64,000 bases of DNA from JBBRHQ01 sp963738305. GTDB lineage: Bacteria; Actinomycetota; Thermoleophilia; Solirubrobacterales; 70-9. The notes under the pieces were generated by a model. It had not been told where the DNA came from and ran no database searches. It saw only the letters and a program-made list of their open reading frames with translations. This document shows, one piece after another, positions 34,737 to 41,396 of this stretch. The stretch's first letter is position 1; each line of letters begins with the position of its first letter. The DNA lies in the NCBI GenBank assembly GCA_963738305.1, contig CAVTVU010000001.1, forward strand, positions 620,001-684,000. Direction: 5' to 3'. Both the position numbers and the translations under genes were made by a program.

Positions 34737-35174
34737 TCACATCGAGGGCGGCCATGAGCCGATTGGCCGGCCGACCTCCCACTCATGGCCGAACGGATCC
34801 TTGAATCGCCCGAGCCGCCATCCGTGCTCCTCTCCGACAGGGCTCGTCTGCGTCGCACCCGCGGCGACCGCGGCACTGAGCAGCGACTCGGGATCGTCGA
34901 CGACAAGCAGTATCCGGCAGGTGGCTCCGCCGATGGCGTCCGGGCTGAACCGGTGCAGATGCCCTGATGCGGTCGAAACCCAAAACCTCGCGCCAGACAC
35001 CGATAACTGAGCTATCACATCGAAGTCTTCAGGGCCCGCGACGCGATGCTCGACGACCGCGCCGAGTGCGTGCTCATAGAACGCGACCGCGGCCGGCCCA
35101 TCTCTCACCCAGAGCTCTGGCTGGATATCGGCTCGCGGCTCTCCCATAAGCGGAGTATGCGCCGCCGGGCTCAT
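34737..35174 (-). CDS. Glyoxalase/bleomycin-resistance (VOC) family protein
   Basis: A 145-residue VOC-fold protein of the PhnB-like group. Signatures are IQPELWVRDGPAAVAFYEHA, LLVVDDPESLLSAAVAAGAT and GRFKDPFGHEWEVGRP (the glutamate in HEWE is a usual metal-side residue). ATG 35174 has an AGGAG ribosome site (gggAGGAGcggcgc). It lies in the first inserted element, as cargo. VOC proteins can detoxify or bind drugs, but the ligand is unknown. Confidence 0.82.
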   Translation of the reverse strand: MSPAAHTPLMGEPRADIQPELWVRDGPAAVAFYEHALGAVVEHRVAGPEDFDVIAQLSVSGARFWVSTASGHLHRFSPDAIGGATCRILLVVDDPESLLSAAVAAGATQTSPVGEEHGWRLGRFKDPFGHEWEVGRPIGSWPPSM

Positions 35175-35245
35175 GCGCCGCTCCTCCCTTCGCTGAAAGG
35201 AGCAGTGACTGCTGGAGCGATGGGGTGTCGGCCGGCTCTTCCGGC

Positions 35246-35265
35246 CGACACAAAACGGACACATC
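35246..35265. repeat. GGACACA repeat, copy 4
   Basis: CGACACAAAACGGACACATC starts the right arm of the first element, 117 bases before attachment copy B. Confidence 0.6.
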
Positions 35266-35382
35266 GGCCGGTGCACGACCGATCAATCGCGGTCATCCCC
35301 TGCGCTCTCGAATAGCCTCAGTTGCAGCGGATTCGTGTTCTCCCATGATCTCTCGTGGCCGCGAGTTCCACCCTCTGAACTC

Positions 35383-35418
35383 ATGAAGGAGATCCTCGGC
35401 AAGCAGATGGGGCTGTAG
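35383..35418 (+). repeat. Attachment-site repeat, copy B
   Basis: A 36-base copy of the acyl-CoA dehydrogenase 3' end with one base different from copy A (GCTGTAG in place of GTTGTAG). Confidence 0.8.
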
Positions 35419-35432
35419 CGATCTCGATTTCT

Positions 35433-35627
35433 CTATCGACCCTTGGCAGGTGCCTCGATTCCGAGTTGTGCGCAGATCTTCCTCGCCAATCTCCAGTCGA
35501 TCTCGCGATGGCGGGGCACGGCGCTGCGGGCACCAGCAGGACCAGCCCACCGGGTGTGGTTCCCGCCCTCGTCGATCTTCCGGCAACCTTGAGCGCGCAG
35601 GTAGCGCTCGAGGTCGCGACGCTTCAC
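35433..35627 (-). CDS. hicA: HicA toxin
   Basis: HicA is a small double-stranded-RNA-binding-fold mRNA interferase. The 64-residue protein starts MKRRDLERYLRAQGCRKIDE and has the catalytic histidine in GGNHTRWAG, then VPRHREIDWRLARKICAQLG. The length matches the family. Its ATG overlaps the HicB stop (ATGA). The gene lies in the second inserted segment and ends 14 bases after attachment copy B. Confidence 0.9.
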   Translation of the reverse strand: MKRRDLERYLRAQGCRKIDEGGNHTRWAGPAGARSAVPRHREIDWRLARKICAQLGIEAPAKGR

Positions 35628-35839
35628 CGAAGGACGGTCAACTCGACCGACTCGGCCTCGCCGGCCTCGGACGCCGGTTCCGGGCTGAGCAGCAGCTTCA
35701 AGGCGTCGAGGACGTTCTCGCGCGCCTCTTCACGGGTGTGTCCCTGGCTCATCGCTCCTGGCACGGCGGGGATCTGCGCGACTACCCAGCCATCCTCCCC
35801 TGCCTCGTACTCGATTCGAAGTCGTAGCGTTCCTTCCAT
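35624..35839 (-). CDS. hicB: HicB antitoxin
   Basis: The 71-residue protein matches the HicB partial-RNase-H fold: RIEYEAGEDGWVVAQIPAVP, then GAMSQGHTREEARENVLDAL. It lacks the C-terminal DNA-binding domain of larger HicB proteins, a common short form. The order hicB then hicA, overlapped by 4 bases, is normal. As the only gene pair in a roughly 0.6-kb segment flanked by attachment-site copies, it may stabilise the inserted DNA against loss. Confidence 0.88.
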   Translation of the reverse strand: MEGTLRLRIEYEAGEDGWVVAQIPAVPGAMSQGHTREEARENVLDALKLLLSPEPASEAGEAESVELTVLR

Positions 35840-35874
35840 CTCGGCTCAGAGGCTACTCGCTGCGGTTCATCCGC

Positions 35875-35894
35875 GGACACAATCCGGACACGTC
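35875..35894. repeat. GGACACA repeat, copy 5
   Basis: GGACACAATCCGGACACGTC begins the right arm of the second element, 117 bases before attachment copy C, matching the layout of copy 4 before copy B. Confidence 0.6.
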
Positions 35895-36011
35895 AGCTCG
35901 ACCGCGCCCGATCATCAGCGGGCATCGCCCGCTCATTCGAACAGCCTCAGCTGCTGCGGATTCGTGTCCTCGCGTGATCTCGCGTGCCCGCCAGCGCCGC
36001 CCTGGTTATTC

Positions 36012-36047
36012 ACGAAGGAGATCCTCGGCAAGGGGATGGGGCTGTAG
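36012..36047 (+). repeat. Attachment-site repeat, copy C
   Basis: A third 36-base copy (ACGAAGGAGATCCTC start, GCTGTAG end), with four differences from copy A. The DUF899 gene ends 16 bases beyond it. Confidence 0.75.
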
Positions 36048-36063
36048 GGAGGGCGGCCGGCGT

Positions 36064-36801
36064 TCAGTCCGGGTACTCGTCCTTGCGCCAGGAGCGCGGC
36101 TCCGGCGGCTGGGGCTTCGGCGTCCGCTGCAATAGGAAGGTGAAGTACGGGGCGACGAATGGGTCCGGTGCGGTGACCGTGTAGGTGTGGTAGACGGTCC
36201 CGTTCTCTCGCGTGAAGGCGATCCAGGCGGGGGCCTCGCGAAGGCCGTCCTTGAGCTCGGCGCCGACCTGGGTTGACCACTCCGCGAGCCACTCCGGCGG
36301 GTCGTCGATCATCTCCCTGACCTCGGGGATCCGTTGCGCCTGCTCCTCGGTCATCGCCAGGTTGAAATCCCAGGGGAAGTCCGTCTCGTACGTGGAGACG
36401 TAGGGGAAGTTCCAGCCCATCCGCTCCTGGTATGCAACGAGCCGGTCGATCGGAGCCCGCGAGAAGCAGATCAGCGTCACGTCCCGGTGGTTCAGATGGA
36501 CACGCCCGCCGTCCAGCTCGTCCGCGAGGCTCGTGCAGCCAGGGCAAGCACCAAGGCTGTAATCGGGACCGAACATGATGTTGTAGGCGAGGAGCTGCGA
36601 GCGACCGTCGAAGAGCTCGGCAAGCTTCTTCTTGCCTTCCTCTGTGTCGAATTCGTACTCCTTCTCGACCGGGACCCAGGGGAGGTCGCGCCGCTTCCGC
36701 TGGATCTCCTCGTTTCGATCCGCCTGTTCCCCCTCGAGTTTCGCCAACTCGTCCCGGGCCTGCTGCCACTCCTCGCGGGTTCCGATCCTGTGCTCCACCA
36801 T
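36064..36801 (-). CDS. DUF899 thioredoxin-like protein
   Basis: A 245-residue DUF899 protein. RDLPWVPVEKEYEFDTEEGK, then LLAYNIMFGPDYSLGACPGC and TSLADELDG, then HLNHRDVTLICFSRAPIDRL identify the family, a thioredoxin-like fold with a CPGC pair. ATG 36801 is preceded by a strong AGGAGGA ribosome site. The longer frame upstream is not coding. The function is not established. It may be a redox protein. It lies just beyond the outermost attachment copy, so it is host DNA. Confidence 0.85.
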   Translation of the reverse strand: MVEHRIGTREEWQQARDELAKLEGEQADRNEEIQRKRRDLPWVPVEKEYEFDTEEGKKKLAELFDGRSQLLAYNIMFGPDYSLGACPGCTSLADELDGGRVHLNHRDVTLICFSRAPIDRLVAYQERMGWNFPYVSTYETDFPWDFNLAMTEEQAQRIPEVREMIDDPPEWLAEWSTQVGAELKDGLREAPAWIAFTRENGTVYHTYTVTAPDPFVAPYFTFLLQRTPKPQPPEPRSWRKDEYPD

Positions 36802-37045
36802 CTCTCTCCTCCTGTGGGCCTCGGCCACTCCTGTGCGATCGAACAGATCCCCCGATCTGACGCTACCCGGATGGCGCAATGGCACACGGCGCCCCGGAGT
36901 CGGTTGCCATGGGTGTCCGTCGGGGTCGAGGCGCACCGACCCGATCTGACGCCGAACTTCACCTTTGCGTGCGCATTGCGCCCGGTACATGCGGTTGGGC
37001 GCGGGGAGCACTTGAGGCAGGCTCGGCGGCGGGGCGGCGCTGCGG

Positions 37046-37051
37046 TAGCGT
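37046..37051 (+). promoter_or_regulatory. Candidate -10 box (TAGCGT) for the GH31 gene
   Basis: TAGCGT ends 9 bases before the ATG at 37061, with no clear Shine-Dalgarno sequence. Confidence 0.3.
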
Positions 37052-37060
37052 GCGCGGCGG

Positions 37061-39331
37061 ATGACCGGCCGCAGGGGCCAATCGGGCAGCCAGCCGAAGG
37101 CTGGCGGGGCAGCCGCGATCGTGGCGGTTCTTGCCTGCACGCTCGCGCTACCGGTCCCGGCCTCCGCCGCCGCCCCTGCCGACAGGGGCGCCGCGGCGCC
37201 AATCGTGGTCGACGCGGGGCAGGCCCGGGCCGTGGTCGAGCGCAATCCGTTCCGGATCAGCTTCTCGGGCATCGCTGCCGGGCCGGTGCTGCGCGAGGCA
37301 CCGAACCGGGGGACCGGCTCGCTCATCACGCCCCCTACCGCCGATCCGCTCCTCCCCGGCTCCGATAACCCCTCCACTCCCACCCTGTACTCGCCGCTCT
37401 CCTTCCTGGTCGGCAGCGAGACGCTCGAGCAGTACGACGGCGGGCTGTTCGGAGGCAACCTTGAGAGCGGCGAGCGCTCCGGGACCCAGTATTCGGCGAG
37501 CCGCGTGCTGAGCGCGAAGCGCTCCGGCCGGGGCGTGCGGCTGACCCTCTCCACCACCGATCCCAGCGGGCGCACCCTAACCCTCGATCTCGCCCCGCTC
37601 GGATGCTGCGCGATCTCGGTACGTGCCACCCCCCACCCCGCCGCCGGGGTCGCGACGATCGGCGACTCGTTCGTCTCCGGGCAGGGCGAGGGATTCTTCG
37701 GGTTCGGCGGCCGCCACCTCGACCTAGACCAGCGCGGCAAGGTCTTCTCGAGCTTCATCAACGAGGAGAACATCGACGGCACCACGGGGTGGGGCAAGGG
37801 CGGGGACGGCACCTCGCTCTATCCCAACGGACCGCCGGCCGCCTACTACCCGCAGGCCGAGTTCATCTCCTCGCGCCACTACGGGTTCCTGCTTGACCAG
37901 CCGCAGCTGGGCCGCTTCAAGCTCGCCGCCGACCGTCCCGACCGCTGGAACGTCACAGCCTCGGCGAAGCGCCTGCGCTACGTCGTTGCCCCGGGTGATG
38001 CGATGGGACCATTGACCTCACTGACCGGGCGCCAACCGGTCCCCCCTCGCTGGGGCCTCGGGCCGATGATGGACCGCCTGGTCAAGAACTTCGGCGAGAC
38101 GGAGGAGGACTACGAGTCCAACCTGCTCGCCGACATGCGCAACCTGCGCCGCTACCGGATCCCGATTCGCGCCTACCGGATCGAGGGTTGGGGGTTCCCG
38201 GGCGGCAATCACGGCCTGGCGATCCACACCTTCACCAGCCCGGACGTGCAGGCGCAGGTGATCCATACCCTGCGCCGCCGTCACATCCACCCGCTCGCCT
38301 ACCTGCGCCCCTGGGTCGAGCCCGACTCGGCCGCGGTGGCGAACGGCTGGGTCGCGACTCACGCCGACGGCACCCCCTACCTGACCACCGGGACCTCCGG
38401 CCAGCCGATCGCCCTGCTCGACTTCACCAACCCCGCCGCGGTCCGCTACTGGAAGCGCCAGGTGCGGGGGATCTTCGACCTCGGCTTCGACGGCTTCATG
38501 CAGGACTTCGGCGAGGAAGTCCTGATCGGGATGCACTTCCACGACGGCGAGACCGGCGTCACCATGCACAACCGCTACCTGACCCTCTATCACCGGGCGA
38601 CGCGCGAGGAGATCGAGAGATATGAGCGCAGCCACCGCAAGCGGCGCATGTGGTTCTTCACGCGCGCCGGCTACACCGGGCGACCGGGGAGCGCCGCGTA
38701 TGAGAACGCCAACTTCCCGGGCGATGAGACCACCGACTGGACCCGCTCCTCGGGCCTCGCCTCCTCAACGCCGGACATGCTGAACCGGGCGATTGGCGGC
38801 GCCTACGGGTTCGGGACCGACATCGGAGGCTACTTCGACATCACCACGCCGCCGACCACCAAGGAGCTGTTCATCCGCTGGGCCGAGTGGGCGGCGCTCA
38901 GCCCGGTCTTCCGCCTCCACGGCGCGGGGCCGACCGGCACCCACGCCCCCTGGACGTTCGACGCGCAGACGGTGCGGATCTACCGGCGCCTCTCGAAGCT
39001 GCACCTGCGGGCGGCGCCGCTGATCATGCGCCTCTGGCGCAAGGCCCAGGTCAGGGATATCCCGCCGACCCGGCCGCTCTGGCTCACCGACGACTCCGAC
39101 CGCCGCGCCCGGCGCGCCGACCAGGAGTGGATGCTCGGGGCGGATCTGCTTGTCGCCCCGGTTGTCACCGAGGGGTCCGCCTCGCGCCGGGTCTACTTCC
39201 CGGCCGGGTGCTGGCAGGAGGTGGGGGGCACCAAGCGCTACGGCGGGCGAACCAGCGCCACCGTGACGGCGCCGCTGACGAAGCTGCCCTACTTCCGGCG
39301 CTGCGGCACGCATCCCCTTCGACGAGGCTGA
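37061..39331 (+). CDS. Secreted glycoside hydrolase family 31 enzyme (sulfoquinovosidase-like)
   Basis: A 756-residue exported GH31 enzyme, with a signal around AAIVAVLACTLALPVPASAA. The catalytic core has the nucleophile aspartate in GFDGFMQDFGEE. The acid/base region is FPGDETTDWTRSSGLASSTP, and SDIGGY-like GTDIGGYFDI follows. The segment order resembles YihQ-type sulfoquinovosidases more than plain alpha-glucosidases, but the sulfonate-binding residues are not certain, so the substrate stays open. The C-terminus (PYFRRCGTHPLRRG) may be altered by an indel near 39310. The gene is divergent from DUF899. Confidence 0.82.
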   Translation: MTGRRGQSGSQPKAGGAAAIVAVLACTLALPVPASAAAPADRGAAAPIVVDAGQARAVVERNPFRISFSGIAAGPVLREAPNRGTGSLITPPTADPLLPGSDNPSTPTLYSPLSFLVGSETLEQYDGGLFGGNLESGERSGTQYSASRVLSAKRSGRGVRLTLSTTDPSGRTLTLDLAPLGCCAISVRATPHPAAGVATIGDSFVSGQGEGFFGFGGRHLDLDQRGKVFSSFINEENIDGTTGWGKGGDGTSLYPNGPPAAYYPQAEFISSRHYGFLLDQPQLGRFKLAADRPDRWNVTASAKRLRYVVAPGDAMGPLTSLTGRQPVPPRWGLGPMMDRLVKNFGETEEDYESNLLADMRNLRRYRIPIRAYRIEGWGFPGGNHGLAIHTFTSPDVQAQVIHTLRRRHIHPLAYLRPWVEPDSAAVANGWVATHADGTPYLTTGTSGQPIALLDFTNPAAVRYWKRQVRGIFDLGFDGFMQDFGEEVLIGMHFHDGETGVTMHNRYLTLYHRATREEIERYERSHRKRRMWFFTRAGYTGRPGSAAYENANFPGDETTDWTRSSGLASSTPDMLNRAIGGAYGFGTDIGGYFDITTPPTTKELFIRWAEWAALSPVFRLHGAGPTGTHAPWTFDAQTVRIYRRLSKLHLRAAPLIMRLWRKAQVRDIPPTRPLWLTDDSDRRARRADQEWMLGADLLVAPVVTEGSASRRVYFPAGCWQEVGGTKRYGGRTSATVTAPLTKLPYFRRCGTHPLRRG

Positions 39332-39473
39332 ACCGGCGCCGCACGCGGATATCGTCCGCGGCGTGATCACGCCGGAGGGAATGATCGACGACCTCAACTC
39401 CGTCTTCGGATTGCACCGGGACCACCGCGCCCTCGAGGGCAGTGAGGAGACGCCGCACCGCGGCTGACTCGGC
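39332..39473 (+). other. Possible frame-shifted tail or small gene after GH31
   Basis: In the frame one base behind the GH31 gene, coding-like sequence runs from about 39310 to a stop at 39465-39467 (GVITPEGMIDDLNSVFGLHR, then DHRALEGSEETPHRG). It may be a tail of GH31 displaced by an indel, or a 34-residue gene from GTG 39363. I do not recognise it. Confidence 0.25.
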
Positions 39474-40541
39474 TCAGGCAGAGGCCAGCGCCGGCACGGG
39501 CTCCAGCGCTGTGCCGCGCCAATCGGCGGCCACGACCACCCTGTCGCGTCCCTCGCGCTTCGCCTCATAGAGGGCCTCGTCGGCGCTGCGGAAGAGGACA
39601 TGGTGCTCGACGTCGGTGCCCTGGGCCGCGCTGAGCCCGACCGACATGGTCAGATCGACCCCGCCCGGGCGCGAAGAGGAGATCGCCTCGCGCAGGCGTT
39701 CGGCGATCTGGCAGCCTCCGGCCGCGTCGGTGCCGGGGAGCACGACCAGGAACTCCTCCCCGCCGAGCCGGTAGATCAGCTCGAAGGAGCGAAGCGTCTT
39801 GCGAAGCTCGTAGGCGACGGCGCGCAGCACGGCGTCCCCGCGTTCGTGACCGTGCGTGTCGTTGACCGCCTTGAAGTGGTCGAGGTCGCAGGCGACGAAG
39901 CAGACCCAGTCCCCGGTCAGTGCCGCCTGCTGCTCGAGCTCGGCGACGCGCGCCTCCAGGCCGCTGCGGTTGAGCAGGCCGGTGAGCGGGTCGAGCACCG
40001 CGGCGTCGCGGTGGGTCAGCTCGGCACCCGTCAGCGCCGAGGTGATCGCCGCCAGGCCGACCAGGAGGGAGAGGGTCACCATGAGGAGGACCGGGTCGTC
40101 GGCGACGCCGCCCGGGTCCACCCCAACCGAGACCGCGAGGGCAACGACGCCGGTGAGGCCGGCGTAGGCCCAGACCACGGCGGACCGAAACCGGGTCGCC
40201 GCCATCCCAACCGGGATCGCCAGCCAGGGCAGGCCCGGGCTGGCGGGACCGCCGCTGAGGGCGATGCCGGCGGCGAACACTGCGGTGTTGAGGCAGAGGC
40301 TGCGGGCCGCGACCCGCTCGGGATGATCGGTGCGACCGAGGCGCCACTCGAGGGTGGCGAGGTTGGCGACCGCGACGGCGAGCAGGCCCAGGGTCCACCA
40401 GCCGAGCCAGTGCCCGGAGGCGATCACCACCGCCCCGCAGGCGCCCGCCGCGATCTCCCGCGCCCGGCGCACCCGCGGGCTCGCCTCGGTCACCCGGGCA
40501 CGGTCAAGCTCGGTCGGGCAAAGCCACGAACGTGACTCCAT
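39474..40541 (-). CDS. Membrane-anchored diguanylate cyclase (GGEEF)
   Basis: A 355-residue protein with about six transmembrane helices in residues 35-170, then a GGDEF domain from about residue 180 (DPLTGLLNRSGLEARVAELE). The active loop is GGEEF in YRLGGEEFLVVLPG, which supports c-di-GMP synthesis. The product-inhibition RxxD site is degenerate (RSFE). CDLDHFKAVNDTHGHERGD carries the metal-binding aspartate. It has no PAS or other sensor domain, so the membrane part would be the sensor. DUF4389 gene lies upstream on the same strand. Confidence 0.9.
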   Translation of the reverse strand: MESRSWLCPTELDRARVTEASPRVRRAREIAAGACGAVVIASGHWLGWWTLGLLAVAVANLATLEWRLGRTDHPERVAARSLCLNTAVFAAGIALSGGPASPGLPWLAIPVGMAATRFRSAVVWAYAGLTGVVALAVSVGVDPGGVADDPVLLMVTLSLLVGLAAITSALTGAELTHRDAAVLDPLTGLLNRSGLEARVAELEQQAALTGDWVCFVACDLDHFKAVNDTHGHERGDAVLRAVAYELRKTLRSFELIYRLGGEEFLVVLPGTDAAGGCQIAERLREAISSSRPGGVDLTMSVGLSAAQGTDVEHHVLFRSADEALYEAKREGRDRVVVAADWRGTALEPVPALASA

Positions 40542-40591
40542 GGCCTTGGTTATCGGCGGGTTGGCCGGATGACTGAAGGGCGCCCCGCCGC

Positions 40592-41227
40592 TCAGCCGCC
40601 GAGCCGGAAGGGCGGGTAGCGGTCGGTGACCAGCACGAACGCGTAGCCGATAACGCGGTTGTGCCAGCGGATCACTCCCTCGACGAAATCGAAGACGCCA
40701 CGCGGGTAGCGACCGGTGAAGAGGATCGCGAACCAGGCGCCGATCACCGCGAAGAAGGCGGCGATGTAGAGGAAGAAGAGGACGACGTAGTGGGGGATCG
40801 CCAGCAGCCACTTGACAATTGGCAGGCCGCGATCCAGCTCGCTGGCGACGTCGGGGTAGGCGAACTCGAGGTGGACCGACTGCTCTTCGTCGGTCGAGGG
40901 GTAGGCGTCGTCCATCAGTGCCAGGTAGACGCCGACCCGGTTGCCGAAGCGCAGCAGCTCGCGGTTCCAGTCGAACCACCAGCGGGGGTACTTCTCGCGC
41001 ACGACGATCATCAGCAGGGTCGGGAGGAAGATGATCCCGGTACCGGCCGCCGCAATCCCCCAGTAGTCCGAACCCGCGTCACCGCCGAAGCCGCCGCCCC
41101 CGCCGATCAGGCCGAGGACGATCGCGATCGGGATCACGGCGAAGATGCGAAACGCCGTGCTGACACGGTCGAGGTTGCGATCCGGGTAGTCGACCGAGAA
41201 CCTAACCGGGTAGTCCGAGACCTCCAT
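40592..41227 (-). CDS. DUF4389 membrane protein
   Basis: A 211-residue membrane protein of the DUF4389 family. Recognisable parts are YPVRFSVDYPDRNLDRVSTA, several hydrophobic helices, VREKYPRWWFDWNRELLRFG, and ILFTGRYPRGVFDFVEGVIR. GGLIGGGGG-type glycines lie between the first helices. ATG 41227 follows an AGGAGGAGG ribosome site. It is upstream of the GGEEF gene by 50 bases, so the two may be one transcript. The function is unknown. Confidence 0.85.
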   Translation of the reverse strand: MEVSDYPVRFSVDYPDRNLDRVSTAFRIFAVIPIAIVLGLIGGGGGFGGDAGSDYWGIAAAGTGIIFLPTLLMIVVREKYPRWWFDWNRELLRFGNRVGVYLALMDDAYPSTDEEQSVHLEFAYPDVASELDRGLPIVKWLLAIPHYVVLFFLYIAAFFAVIGAWFAILFTGRYPRGVFDFVEGVIRWHNRVIGYAFVLVTDRYPPFRLGG

Positions 41228-41297
41228 CTGCGCTCCTCCTCCTAGTGAGAGGCAGATGGTGTCGCGCCGACCGGCGGAAAGCCGCCCTCCGTGCCCA

Positions 41298-41324
41298 CAC
41301 CCTGGGTGTTCGACACCCAGGGTG
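41298..41324. repeat. Perfect hairpin upstream of the tannase-like gene
   Basis: CACCCTGGGTGT (41298-41309) pairs with ACACCCAGGGTG (41313-41324) around a 3-base loop, a 12-bp stem. It could end a transcript or regulate the gene 90 bases downstream. Confidence 0.5.
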
Positions 41325-41396
41325 GCTTGCGCTTGAGGCGATTTCCCGCTTTCCTGCGGGGGTCTGCTGGCGTGAAGCCGCCCGGCCGGCGAGCGG

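Larger units (their letters stand above)
33158..36047. mobile_element. Tandem integrative elements at the acyl-CoA dehydrogenase 3' end
   Basis: Three near-identical 36-base copies of the acyl-CoA dehydrogenase 3' end bound two segments, 33158-35382 and 35419-36011. The first contains a tyrosine recombinase, a DUF6036-like fragment and a VOC-fold gene. The second contains HicAB. Five GGACACA-type repeats fall inside. The stretches before copies 2 and 3 are homologous over about 140 bases and of equal length (GGACACA repeat, 117 bases, then the site), at roughly 70% identity. So two related elements, not a recent duplication, probably inserted at the same site. I see no conjugation or phage structural genes, so these are small integrative elements or their remains. 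Confidence 0.75.

Noticed and set aside
36801..37812. N-terminal extension of the DUF899 frame
   Set aside because: It overlaps the divergent GH31 gene, lacks family similarity, and a strong ribosome site supports the start at 36801.
41298..41324. Transcription factor operator before the tannase-like gene
   Set aside because: The 12-bp stem with a 3-base loop looks like an RNA hairpin, and the narrow spacing is unlike usual operators, so I left it as a hairpin only.
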